64,000 nucleotides of DNA, taken from assembly GCA_964504595.1 (NCBI GenBank), contig CAZDEE010000003.1, positions 41,518-105,517 of the forward strand, in the 5' to 3' direction. The translations under genes and the position numbers were made by a program. The stretch comes from CAG-826 sp964504595 (GTDB lineage: Bacteria; Bacillota_I; Bacilli_A; RFN20; CAG-826). Below, piece by piece: positions 26,594 through 35,207 of this stretch (within the stretch, counting starts at the first letter, position 1; each line of letters starts with the position of its first letter). Below the pieces are notes generated by a model. It was given only the letters and a program-made list of their open reading frames with translations. It was not told where the DNA came from and ran no database searches.

Positions 26594-27739
26594 CTATAAT
26601 AAAGATTTATATAAAGCAATAATATCTTCTAATGTAGGATCTTTAGGATTTCCTGGACGGCAAGCATCCGCCATCGCAGATTCAGATAAGAAAAGAATAT
26701 CTTCTTCTTTAACAATATCTTTTAAATTTTCTGGAATTCCAACATCTTTGGATAATTTTCTAACAGCATCAATCGCAGCTTTACGATACTCATCTTGGCT
26801 CATATTATCTACGCCTTCAACGCCCATCGCTCTTGCAATTTCACGATATTTTTCTCCAGTTGCTGGTGCATTATATTCCATAACTGTTGGTAAAATAATT
26901 GCATTTGCAACTCCATGAGGAGTATTATATAGCGCTCCTAATGGGTGAGCCATACTATGAACAATTCCTAAACCAACATTAGAGAATCCCATTCCAGCAA
27001 TATATTGTCCTAAAGCCATACCTTCACGGCCTTCTTTAGTATTATTAACCGCGCCACGTAAACTCTTAGAAATTAATCTAATAGCTTCTAAATGGAACAT
27101 ATCAGACATTGCCCACGCACCCTTTGTAATATATCCTTCAATAGCGTGAGTTAAAGCATCCATACCAGTTGAAGCGGTTAATCCTTTTGGCATTGAAGAC
27201 ATTAAATCTGGATCAACGATAGCCACGACTGGAATATCATGAACATCGACACAAACGAACTTTCTATCATTTTCAACATCAGTAATAACATAGTTAATTG
27301 TTACTTCTGCAGCTGTTCCAGCAGTTGTTGGAATGGCAATTATTGGAGCGCATGGATATTTTGTAGGCGCTACACCTTCTAAAGAACGAACATCACTAAA
27401 TTCTGGGTTAGTATGAATGATTCCAATCGCTTTTGCGGTGTCAATCGTAGAACCTCCACCAATTGCGATAATATAATCAGCATTAGCAGCGGACATTGCC
27501 TTAACGCCATCTTTGACGTTATCAATTGTTGGGTTTGCTTGAATATCTGAATAAATTTCATAATCCAATTCAGCTTCATCTAATAATTTTGTTAATTTAG
27601 AAGTAATTCCAAATTTAATTAAATCCGGATCAGAACATAATAAAGCTTTCTTAAATCCTCTTGCTTTAATTTCAGGAACAATATTTTCTAACGCTCCCGC
27701 TCCATGATAGGAAGTCTCATTTAAAATAAATCTTGGCAT
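26594..27739 (-). CDS. Iron-containing alcohol dehydrogenase (lactaldehyde/1,2-diol type)
   Basis: 381 residues, group III iron ADH. The NAD-loop 'GGGSTIDTAKA' lies near 97, followed by 'PTTAGTAAEVT'. Iron ligands are Asp and His in 'GMDALTHAIEGY' and the pair in 'IVHSMAHPLGALYNTPHG'. The N-terminus 'MPRFILNETSYHGAGALENI' and the overall sequence are FucO-like, so it probably reduces lactaldehyde or similar short aldehydes with NADH. It is monocistronic with a strong AAGGAGG site. It is one of three Fe-ADH modules in the window, counting AdhE. Confidence 0.9.
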   Translation of the reverse strand: MPRFILNETSYHGAGALENIVPEIKARGFKKALLCSDPDLIKFGITSKLTKLLDEAELDYEIYSDIQANPTIDNVKDGVKAMSAANADYIIAIGGGSTIDTAKAIGIIHTNPEFSDVRSLEGVAPTKYPCAPIIAIPTTAGTAAEVTINYVITDVENDRKFVCVDVHDIPVVAIVDPDLMSSMPKGLTASTGMDALTHAIEGYITKGAWAMSDMFHLEAIRLISKSLRGAVNNTKEGREGMALGQYIAGMGFSNVGLGIVHSMAHPLGALYNTPHGVANAIILPTVMEYNAPATGEKYREIARAMGVEGVDNMSQDEYRKAAIDAVRKLSKDVGIPENLKDIVKEEDILFLSESAMADACRPGNPKDPTLEDIIALYKSLL

Positions 27740-27796
27740 TGTTTTTTCCTCCTTAATATACCAATAAAATTTTATAATAATTAATTTAAATAATTG

Positions 27797-28258
27797 TTAA
27801 TAATGAACTTTATCTTTAATATTTTTATATTCTTCATAAAGGACTTTGCAATCTTTTCTGTTTAATTCAACAATAAATGCTTGCTTTTTTTCTTCATCAT
27901 TTTGAAAATCATAAAAAATAGAATCTCTAAAGCCAATTTCTTGAGTATCGTCTACACTACAACCATAATACACTTTTTCAATATTAGCCCATAAAATTGC
28001 GGATAAACACATTGGACATGGTTCTGCGGTGGTATAAATCTCACATCCTGATAAATCAAACGTTCCTAACTTTTTACATGCTTTATGAATTGCCATAATT
28101 TCTCCATGACACGTAGGATCATTATTCTTAATTACTTGATTATGACCTTTACCAACAACTATACCATCTTTAACAATCACTGCACCAAAAGGACCTCCGT
28201 GACCATTTTGGATTCCTTTTCTTGCTTCTTTAATTGCCATATGCATATATTTGTTCAT
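27797..28258 (-). CDS. Guanine deaminase-like nucleoside deaminase
   Basis: 153 residues from the ATG at 28258, which follows GGAG by 8 bases. An ATG further upstream (28282) has no site. The zinc motif 'CHGEIMAI' (His and catalytic Glu) and 'PCPMCLSAI' are those of cytidine-deaminase-like enzymes. The length, 'GGPFGAVIVKDG' start and C-terminal aromatic tail 'NIKDKVHY' match the Bacillus GuaD type, which converts guanine to xanthine, more than tRNA adenosine deaminase TadA. With Hpt elsewhere, it fits purine salvage. Confidence 0.85.
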   Translation of the reverse strand: MNKYMHMAIKEARKGIQNGHGGPFGAVIVKDGIVVGKGHNQVIKNNDPTCHGEIMAIHKACKKLGTFDLSGCEIYTTAEPCPMCLSAILWANIEKVYYGCSVDDTQEIGFRDSIFYDFQNDEEKKQAFIVELNRKDCKVLYEEYKNIKDKVHY

Positions 28259-28362
28259 TTCATTCATCTCCAATGACAACATTATTTTACAACATTAACC
28301 TAAACTTATAAAGAAAATAAGTTTTAAAAAAACATAATATAATCAAAAAAATATTTAAAATT

Positions 28363-28412
28363 AAAATAGCCTCCATAGAACAAATAAATATTTATATCTA
28401 CGTGGCTATTTT
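28363..28412 (-). terminator. Terminator downstream of degV
   Basis: The arms 28404-28412 and 28363-28371 pair perfectly over 9 bp. On the minus strand the second arm ends in TTTT. The loop is about 32 bases. Confidence 0.6.
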
Positions 28413-28422
28413 ATAAGGAGAA

Positions 28423-29277
28423 CTACTTTTTAATATAAAGAATACCAATACAATTTGGTCCACAATGAGAAGAAATTACACATCCTGCAGTTGTGGTTAA
28501 TATGGCTTTCTTATCCATAAATTCACTTAATTTATCAAAAATATACGTCGCATATTTATCTGTACATGCATGAGTAATCATTACTTTTCCTAAATCAACA
28601 TTTCCCATTAGATATTGAGTCTTGAAATCCTCGATCATAATATCTAGTGCTTTATACATTTTTCCTCGAGGAGTTTTATAAACTTTTAATCTTCCTTCAT
28701 TCATTCTTATAACTGGATGGATTCTTAAAAGTCTTCCAGCAAAATAAGTTATTCCTGAACATCTTCCACCTTTATGAAGATATTCCATCGTATCTACCGC
28801 AAACGAACATTCAACTCGAGGAGTAATATATTCTAAAGCTTCTTTCATTTCTTTTGCGGAACAGCCTCTATCTCTTAATTCTACTAATTTTAAAATTTGT
28901 AATCCTATCGCAGAACTTAAATTTTTTGAATCAATAACTTGAACTTTACCATCATATTTTTGTGCAGCTGAATAAGCATTAAGATATGTAGATGATAAAT
29001 CAGACCCTAATCCTATATATACTACTTCATACCCAGAATCAACATATTTAGAAAAAATAGTTTCAAATTCTAAAGGTGTTACAGCGGAAGTTTTTGGCAT
29101 TTCATCTGTTTCTTTAACAAGATCAAACAACTTTAATGGAGTAATTTCCTCCATATCTCTATAAGTGTTTCCCCCTATAATTACTTTTAAAGGAACAAAA
29201 TCCACATCTAATTCTTTTAATAATTCTAATGATAAATCGCATGTTGAATCAGTAATTATTTTAACTTTTACTATCAT
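28423..29277 (-). CDS. DegV family fatty-acid-binding protein
   Basis: 284 residues with the DegV start 'IITDSTCDLSLELLKELDVDFVPL', 'KTSAVTPLEFE' (the Ser contacting the fatty-acid carboxylate region), 'IGLGSDLSSTYLNA' and 'YLHKGGRCSG' in the C-terminal domain. DegV/FakB proteins bind a fatty acid for phosphorylation by FakA. No fakA is in the window. The leader holds a long inverted repeat (see 29318-29391). The start codon is preceded by a run of A/G (GAGAAAGAT). Confidence 0.92.
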   Translation of the reverse strand: MIVKVKIITDSTCDLSLELLKELDVDFVPLKVIIGGNTYRDMEEITPLKLFDLVKETDEMPKTSAVTPLEFETIFSKYVDSGYEVVYIGLGSDLSSTYLNAYSAAQKYDGKVQVIDSKNLSSAIGLQILKLVELRDRGCSAKEMKEALEYITPRVECSFAVDTMEYLHKGGRCSGITYFAGRLLRIHPVIRMNEGRLKVYKTPRGKMYKALDIMIEDFKTQYLMGNVDLGKVMITHACTDKYATYIFDKLSEFMDKKAILTTTAGCVISSHCGPNCIGILYIKK

Positions 29278-29317
29278 ATCTTTCTCTCTTTCTATTAAAT
29301 ATATTCTCTAGTTAAAA

Positions 29318-29391
29318 AGGCAATGACTTAAAACCATCTATAAATAATGTTTTTTGAAAAAAGTAAAGGAGAATTTTTTCAGTCATTGCCT
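29318..29391 (-). terminator. Large hairpin with T run between the histidine kinase and degV
   Basis: An 11-bp perfect inverted repeat (29381-29391 with 29318-29328) has a 52-base loop and is followed on the minus strand by T5. It can end the two-component transcript or, if degV has an upstream promoter, act as an attenuator in its leader. Two further inverted repeats lie nearby (29435-29455 and 29472-29493). Otherwise the 236-bp gap shows nothing. Confidence 0.45.
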
Positions 29392-29513
29392 GCATAACGA
29401 TATATTAGCACATACCGTTACAAAAAGGAAAACACTTACTTAACGTAAGCATTAATAGTATATATAGTCTATGGTTAATTAATTATTAACCATTTATTAA
29501 CTTTTTATTAAAT

Positions 29514-30587
29514 TTATTGTAAAGGGACTAATACAACAAATTCAGTGCCTTTATTTAATTCACTTTCAACACTTATTTTCGAATTTAATAAAGATAAAAT
29601 CCTTTTTACTAATGATAGACCTAATCCATTACCCTCATCATGATGAGAGCGATCTGCTTGGAAAAATTTATCAAATATATATGGTAAATTTTCTTTAGAA
29701 ATTCCAATACCATTGTCTTTAATTGACACTCTAGCAAATCCTTCTTCAATTCTTAAATCAATGGCTATTTTCCCATTTTTAGGAGTGAATTTAATTGCAT
29801 TACTTAATAAATTACTCCAAACATTAGAAAGCAACGACTTATCACTATTAATTAAAACTTGTTCTAATTCTATTTCTAATTCTATTTCCTTTTCACTCCA
29901 TTTATTTTCTAAAGAAAGGATAACTTCTCTTAATTGTTCATCCAATTGATAATTATCTTTCTCCACGATAACTTTATTATTATCTAATTTTGATATTTTT
30001 AAAATATCGCTAACTAAGGTCGTTAAAGTACTTGTTGATTGAATAATAAAACCAATATATTTTTTTCTTTCTTCTTCACTAAGAGATTCATCTTGTAATA
30101 AAGTTGCATATCCTTGAATTGTACTTAAAGGAGTCTTAAATTCATGAGAAACATTAGAAATAAAATCATTCCTTAGCATAGAATTTTTCTTTAACTCAGA
30201 AGTCATATAATTAAAATTATTAATTAACTCCGCAATTTCACCTTCTTGAGAATTGTACTCAATACTAACATTAAAATTACCTTCAGCAACTTTATCTGCG
30301 GCATTTTTTAAATCTTTAATTGGCTTTAATATTCTTTCCGATATTTTAGATGTTAAAACAAATCCAACACCTAAAGCAATTAAAGTACCTACTATCAAAA
30401 TTAATAAAGGAGGAATCGGTCTATGTCCTCCATCAAACTTCCATCCACCAAACAAAAACATGGAAGAAAGAATTAAAGAAATCGTTACAAATGAAATCAT
30501 TTGCGCTATAACGATCAACACTAAAACTCGATATGCAACCTTACTACTCAAAATTGAAAATAACGATCTTTTTTTTCTTTTATTCAT
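29514..30587 (-). CDS. HAMP-domain sensor histidine kinase
   Basis: 357 residues. Two membrane helices (about 17-45 and 58-80) enclose only a very short extracellular loop ('GGWKFDGGHRPIPP'), then HAMP (about 80-130), a phospho-acceptor 'SNVSHEFKTPL' near 146, and an ATPase domain with N-box 'NLLSNAIKFTP', G1 'IKDNGIGIS' and G2 'GNGLGLSLV'. With so small an external loop it probably senses the membrane or a partner protein (intramembrane-sensing kinase). The start overlaps the response regulator by 8 bp. Confidence 0.93.
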   Translation of the reverse strand: MNKRKKRSLFSILSSKVAYRVLVLIVIAQMISFVTISLILSSMFLFGGWKFDGGHRPIPPLLILIVGTLIALGVGFVLTSKISERILKPIKDLKNAADKVAEGNFNVSIEYNSQEGEIAELINNFNYMTSELKKNSMLRNDFISNVSHEFKTPLSTIQGYATLLQDESLSEEERKKYIGFIIQSTSTLTTLVSDILKISKLDNNKVIVEKDNYQLDEQLREVILSLENKWSEKEIELEIELEQVLINSDKSLLSNVWSNLLSNAIKFTPKNGKIAIDLRIEEGFARVSIKDNGIGISKENLPYIFDKFFQADRSHHDEGNGLGLSLVKRILSLLNSKISVESELNKGTEFVVLVPLQ

Positions 30588-31257
30588 TTCTAATAACCGC
30601 CTTATATCCTAATCCTCTAACCGTAACAATAGAAAAATCTTTATTACTTTCTAACTTTTCTCTTATATGTGTTATATGAACATCAATTGTTCTATCAATT
30701 GATTCACTATATATACCCCAGCAATCATTCATAATTTGGCTTCTGGTAAAGATTCTATTTGGAAAAGAAACTAATTTAAATAATATTTTAAATTCTTTTA
30801 ATGGCAAAATTATTTCTTTATCATCAAAACTAACACTTAAAGAATCATAATTTAAAACTGTATTTCCAACTTGAATTTTTCTTTCCGTATTTATTTTAGC
30901 TCTTTTCAACAACGCTCCAACACGTAAAACTAACTCATTAATATCTATTGGCTTAACCATATAATCATCAACGCCTAAAGAATAGCTCTTCTTTTTATCT
31001 TCAAACTCATCTTTTGCGGTTATAAACAATATTGGTATTTCTTTATCAGTTTGACGAATAATACGCGCAAATTCAAATCCATCTATCTCCGGCATCATAA
31101 TATCGGAAATAATCATACTATAAGCATTTTTCTCCATATGCTCTAATGCCTCAAGAGGATTATAAACTCCATCAACTTCATAATTATGTCTTTCTAAAAC
31201 AGTTTTAATAAGATGATTCAATTTAACATCATCTTCAACAAGAATAAGTTTTACCAC
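30580..31257 (-). CDS. OmpR-family response regulator
   Basis: 225 residues from the second GTG at 31257, which is 5 bases after GGGTGG. An in-frame GTG at 31266 is less well spaced. The receiver domain has 'LVEDD', phospho-acceptor Asp in 'MIISDIMMPEIDGFE', and Lys in 'VDDYMVKPI'. The winged-helix C-terminus ends 'TVRGLGYKAV'. It pairs with the overlapping histidine kinase downstream. Target genes cannot be read from the sequence. Confidence 0.93.
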   Translation of the reverse strand: MVKLILVEDDVKLNHLIKTVLERHNYEVDGVYNPLEALEHMEKNAYSMIISDIMMPEIDGFEFARIIRQTDKEIPILFITAKDEFEDKKKSYSLGVDDYMVKPIDINELVLRVGALLKRAKINTERKIQVGNTVLNYDSLSVSFDDKEIILPLKEFKILFKLVSFPNRIFTRSQIMNDCWGIYSESIDRTIDVHITHIREKLESNKDFSIVTVRGLGYKAVIRNE

Positions 31258-31332
31258 AATTACCACCCAATTTATAATTATAAACGATATTTATTAATTT
31301 ACTGTTAAAGAATTTATTTAAAAATAAGTAAA

Positions 31333-31367
31333 AAAAGATGATGTTCCCTAAGGATAACATCACCTTT
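31333..31367 (-). terminator. Terminator of the sigma/anti-sigma/lipoprotein operon
   Basis: On the minus strand the stem is formed by 31356-31367 with 31336-31345 (inner 6 bp perfect, 10-base loop), followed by T6-T7. Confidence 0.7.
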
Positions 31368-31385
31368 GATTTCATAAATTATAAA

Positions 31386-32252
31386 CTAATTATTACCTAT
31401 AACTAATGAATAAGTAACTTTTCCATTTTTATCTTCATTCTTTTGGAAAGTTATTGAGAATAACACTTGATCTCCAAATTTTGAAGCAATAGTAATTGAA
31501 GTTTTACCATCTTTTTCACTCTTAGTAACTTCAAATGTTGCGCTTCCAATCTTTAAAACAAAGCTATCACCATCAGCAACTGGTATTTCAATTGAATAGT
31601 TGAAAACTGATTGATTATTAATTACGATAGAATACTCAAATTTATTAGAAGTAATTTCTTTAGAATCAATAACTTCATTAACTTCAATATATGTTGATGT
31701 ACTTTCTTTATTAGTTAAATCGAAATAAAGTTTAAAGTTAACTTGAGCCGCTTTTGCAGCATTATCATAAGTCAAACTTGAAGAATAATTTAAAGTTAAA
31801 TCTAACTCTAATGGAACATAGCTAACAACCAATTCACCATTTTGAGTGGTTTTTCCTTCAACTACCTCTTGGTTATAGTTTAAAGAATATTTAAATTCCT
31901 TATTTGCTCCGATAGCAATATCACTTTTATAAGTAAATTCTCCGCCTTCTACTTCGCTAACTTTAACTTCAACCTTTTTATTTGCGTCAAAAATAGCGTC
32001 AAATGAAGCGATTAATTCACTAATTTTGTCTTGATACTCATTTCCAATTGCATTTTCAGGAGTATATGCTCTTCTAGCGGCTTTTCCTCCAGAAGTTGTA
32101 AAAGAAGTGTTGACAAGAGTCAAAGCGCTAGAAGAAGCATACGCAAGCTTTTTATCGGCATCATTGCTATTATCTTTATTAAAAGAGCATCCTCCAAGAG
32201 CAATGATTGAAAGCATAGATGTTAAGACTAATAATTTTTTGTTTAATTTCAT
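31386..32252 (-). CDS. Lipoprotein of an ECF sigma-factor operon
   Basis: 288 residues. Its signal ends in 'IIALGGC' (Cys22). The mature part is a beta-rich protein with Lys/Glu/Ser/Thr alternation, consistent with a long antiparallel sheet, and it has no Cys after the lipid anchor. I recognise no named family. It is the last gene of a minus-strand unit: ECF sigma, anti-sigma-like membrane protein, this lipoprotein, with a 46-bp gap. A role as envelope-stress effector or ligand sensor of that sigma system is inferred from position only. Confidence 0.6.
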   Translation of the reverse strand: MKLNKKLLVLTSMLSIIALGGCSFNKDNSNDADKKLAYASSSALTLVNTSFTTSGGKAARRAYTPENAIGNEYQDKISELIASFDAIFDANKKVEVKVSEVEGGEFTYKSDIAIGANKEFKYSLNYNQEVVEGKTTQNGELVVSYVPLELDLTLNYSSSLTYDNAAKAAQVNFKLYFDLTNKESTSTYIEVNEVIDSKEITSNKFEYSIVINNQSVFNYSIEIPVADGDSFVLKIGSATFEVTKSEKDGKTSITIASKFGDQVLFSITFQKNEDKNGKVTYSLVIGNN

Positions 32253-32298
32253 AATTTTTCCTCCGTTTATTTTTTACAACATTAATACAAACTATTTT

Positions 32299-33300
32299 TT
32301 AATTTTGTTGGTTAAAAATTGAAAAATCACTAATAAAATAATCTTGATATTCATCCGAATACGTTACTGTAAACGTAAATTTGCTTTCTAACAACCAAGA
32401 ATTTATTTCACAACTTACTTCATATGACAAATCATTATCATTAATAATTATAAATAATATATTTGTCTTTGAAAGTGAATTTTCATACTCTATTACCGCT
32501 TCAGAATTTGATTTCTTAATTGAATATTTAAATAATTCAGATTCAGTATTATCTAAAACTACACAATAGCAATATTCTTTTGTACCATCTTCTTTTTCAC
32601 GTACATAGTAAATAAAACTTTCCACATCAATTAAAGTAAAGGCAAACCTACTCTCACTAATATATCCATCACTATTAAATTTTGTTTTAATTCCAATATA
32701 ATTGCCAAAAAATGAATTTATTTTATCTTCAGATATAATAATACCTTGAAGTTCTTCCTCTTCTTCTAATAAATTATAATAATAATTCACTGAATCATAG
32801 AGATTGCAACTATAGTTGTATTCATACTCTTGTCTTCCAATTTCAACTAAATAATTTCCCTCTTCAATTTCATAATTTAATTCTATTTTATCTAACGAGT
32901 ATAAAAATGTTTGACTTATATCCGCATATGCCTCTTCAATCATAGAGGTTATCTCACCAAGAATATCATTTTCTAAATATTTTTTTGATTTTTTTACGTT
33001 TTTAGAACGATTATCATCTTTAGCAAGCAATGTTTCAGTAACGTTAATAACATCGGCGATAAACGATTTTTGTTCCACTTTTTCTTTTAAAGAAAGTTTA
33101 TGATCATTTGGGAAAAGTACGATAGCTAAAACTGTAGAAACAACCATCAAAGAAGACATCGCCATAATCAAACCTTTAAATAATGGTTTCTTCTTTAAAT
33201 CTGCTTTTTCAACCACTTTATCCAAAATCATATCACTAGTTAATTTTATTTCATGTGATTTAAATGCATTTTTAATTTGCATTTCAACGTTGTCTAGCAT
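32299..33300 (-). CDS. Single-pass membrane protein, probable anti-sigma factor
   Basis: 333 residues. A cytoplasmic N-terminus (1-40) is followed by one helix ('GLIMAMSSLMVVSTVLAIVLF', about 43-63) and an acidic, Tyr-rich extracellular domain of about 260 residues. The start overlaps the ECF sigma gene by 17 bp. That order and topology are typical of membrane anti-sigma factors. The usual zinc His-x3-Cys-x2-Cys motif is absent, so it would be a non-ZAS type. The extracellular part has no recognised family. Confidence 0.6.
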   Translation of the reverse strand: MLDNVEMQIKNAFKSHEIKLTSDMILDKVVEKADLKKKPLFKGLIMAMSSLMVVSTVLAIVLFPNDHKLSLKEKVEQKSFIADVINVTETLLAKDDNRSKNVKKSKKYLENDILGEITSMIEEAYADISQTFLYSLDKIELNYEIEEGNYLVEIGRQEYEYNYSCNLYDSVNYYYNLLEEEEELQGIIISEDKINSFFGNYIGIKTKFNSDGYISESRFAFTLIDVESFIYYVREKEDGTKEYCYCVVLDNTESELFKYSIKKSNSEAVIEYENSLSKTNILFIIINDNDLSYEVSCEINSWLLESKFTFTVTYSDEYQDYFISDFSIFNQQN

Positions 33301-33826
33301 ATAACTCCTCCTTTACTTTTTTAATTCCTTCAGCATACATCCATCTAATCGTAGATTCTTTTCTTTTTAATAGAGATGCAATTTCGCTATATTCCATTTC
33401 CGAAACTAATCTCATAATAACTACTTTAAACATTTCTTCGTTTAAAACTTTCTTCATAACTAGAATAATATCTTCATAATCAAGTCCTGATTTAATACTT
33501 TCAGTATTAGAAGCGACGATATTTTGATCTTCAATCAATTCTTCTTTTTTTTGTCTTTTTAAATAATTTAGCGATAAATTACGGCTAATGACATAAAGTA
33601 AACCTAAAATTGATTGGTCTTTTTTAACCTTAAGAATATTATTAATAAAACTCAAATAAGTTTCTGACAATATATCTTCCGCGATAACTTCAGACTTAAC
33701 ATAAGAATAAATATTAGCGAATACTCGCTGCTTAGTTTCGTTATACAAAGTGGTAAAAGCGTTGTCATCACCATCTATGTATTTTTTTACTAAATCATAC
33801 AACTTCTCATTATCCATAGATAACAC
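33284..33826 (-). CDS. ECF-type RNA polymerase sigma factor
   Basis: About 180 residues from GTG 33826, which is 5 bases after AAAGGAG. ATG 33817 is an alternative, and the longest frame goes to 33868. Region 2 is seen in 'FTTLYNETKQRVFANIYSYVKSEVIAEDILSETYLSF' (several pieces) and region 4 in 'VVIMRLVSEMEYSEIASLLKRKESTIRWMYAEGIKKVKEEL', an HTH. It is coupled to the overlapping membrane protein. A 12-bp palindrome at 33885-33897 (GAATAATTATTC core) lies just upstream and could be part of its control region. Confidence 0.85.
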   Translation of the reverse strand: MLSMDNEKLYDLVKKYIDGDDNAFTTLYNETKQRVFANIYSYVKSEVIAEDILSETYLSFINNILKVKKDQSILGLLYVISRNLSLNYLKRQKKEELIEDQNIVASNTESIKSGLDYEDIILVMKKVLNEEMFKVVIMRLVSEMEYSEIASLLKRKESTIRWMYAEGIKKVKEELYARQR

Positions 33827-33923
33827 AAAAACTCCTTTCAACACTTCTACATTTAATACATTTATCATCTTAATTTTGTTGGAATGAATAATTATTCCTT
33901 ACATAAATCATAACAAATTTTAC

Positions 33924-33955
33924 TTAAAAAAAAGAATACTATTTCTAGCATTCCT
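33924..33955 (-). terminator. Terminator of udk
   Basis: An 8-bp stem with one G.U (33946-33953 with 33934-33941), GAAA-type loop, then T8 on the minus strand. Confidence 0.8.
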
Positions 33956-33961
33956 AATAAT

Positions 33962-34585
33962 TTATCTATGTTCAGATATTAACGCGCGAATTGAGCGAAT
34001 TAACATATCTGTACCAACAACATGATTATTATCATTTGGAATGATAATATCAGCGTATCTAATCGTTGGTCTAACAAATAAATGATGCATTGGTCTAACA
34101 GTAGTTAAATATTGTTTAATAACACTTTCAACAGTTCTACCTCTTGCTTCAATGTCTCTTTCTAATCGACGAATAAATCTTAAATCATCATCACAGTTAA
34201 CAAAAACTTTTATATCAGCAAGTTCTCTAACTCTTTCATCTTCTAAGGCTAAAATACCTTCTAAAATAATAATTGGTTTTGGATCGACATGAACTCTTTT
34301 TTCTTCTCTTGTTTGTGTAACAAAATTATAAACAGGTTTTTCAATAGATACTCCATTTAATAAGGCTTGTAAATCTTTATATAGCAACTCATTTTCTAAG
34401 GAAGAAGGATGATCATAGTTTGTTAAATGTCTTTCTTCAACAGATAAATGTGATTGATCTCGATAGTAATCATCATGTTTAATTACCACTAAGTCATCAT
34501 CGCCTAAAGCTTGATATATTTTATCAACAACTGTGGTTTTTCCTGAAGCAGAACCACCCGCTACAATTATAAGAATTGGTTTCAT
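33962..34585 (-). CDS. udk: Uridine kinase
   Basis: 207 residues. Walker A 'GGSASGKTT' (10-18), 'KHDDYYRDQSHL' (nucleoside-binding), 'YNFVTQTREE', and 'RDIEARGRTVESVIKQY' (LID) match Udk. It phosphorylates uridine and cytidine with ATP or GTP. Its length is typical. It has its own promoter region and terminator, between the sigma operon and an acetyltransferase. Confidence 0.95.
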   Translation of the reverse strand: MKPILIIVAGGSASGKTTVVDKIYQALGDDDLVVIKHDDYYRDQSHLSVEERHLTNYDHPSSLENELLYKDLQALLNGVSIEKPVYNFVTQTREEKRVHVDPKPIIILEGILALEDERVRELADIKVFVNCDDDLRFIRRLERDIEARGRTVESVIKQYLTTVRPMHHLFVRPTIRYADIIIPNDNNHVVGTDMLIRSIRALISEHR

Positions 34586-34687
34586 AATTAATCCTCACCT
34601 TTTTCTTTAATTAGTATACCTATTTTAAAGAACTCTTACTAGCAAAAATTTTAAGTTTGTTAACTTATAACTAATAAGAAGTTATCT

Positions 34688-35194
34688 CTAAAAATTATAT
34701 TTATAACGACAAACTATTTTCTTTTGACCTTGATAAAGAGAAAAACCTTCGTAAGTTTTTTTAAAGCCTACTTTTTCCATTACTTTAGAAGAAGCAATAT
34801 TATCTCTTATGCATACCCCTATTACATAATTTAAGTTCTTTTTTTCCTTTATAAAATCTAAAAACATTTTTAAGGCTTCACTTGCGTATCCTTTTCCAGT
34901 ATATGATTTAGCAATATGATATCCTATTTCATATTCGTTTTCATTTAATGGAATTAATTGAACATAACCAATATTAGTATCATCTTTTAAAAATATTGGA
35001 TAAACTAACGGACCATCATTAGATTGATAAACACTAATAAGATATTCCAAAGTTTCTAAAGCATCTTGTTCTGTTTCAAATACTTCATCAGGAACAAATC
35101 TTCTATTATCTTCGTCTAATGAATTAAGATGAACATCATAGGCCATGTCGATTGTAAACTCTTTAATAAATAATCTTTCTGATTCTAATAACAC
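34688..35194 (-). CDS. GNAT-family N-acetyltransferase (RimJ/RimL-like)
   Basis: 168 residues. It starts 'LLESERLFIKEFT', has 'EIGYHIAKSYTGKGYASEALKMFLDF' (acetyl-CoA loop, in which the canonical Q/R-x-x-G-x-G/A appears as 'YTGKGYA') and 'SSKVMEKVGFKKTYEG'. This is the RimJ/RimL subfamily, which acetylates protein N-termini or amine-containing small molecules. It starts 13 bp before the end of the GH53 gene region and may be co-transcribed with it. The substrate is unknown. Confidence 0.85.
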   Translation of the reverse strand: MLLESERLFIKEFTIDMAYDVHLNSLDEDNRRFVPDEVFETEQDALETLEYLISVYQSNDGPLVYPIFLKDDTNIGYVQLIPLNENEYEIGYHIAKSYTGKGYASEALKMFLDFIKEKKNLNYVIGVCIRDNIASSKVMEKVGFKKTYEGFSLYQGQKKIVCRYKYNF

Positions 35195-35207
35195 TTTTTA
35201 ACCCCCT

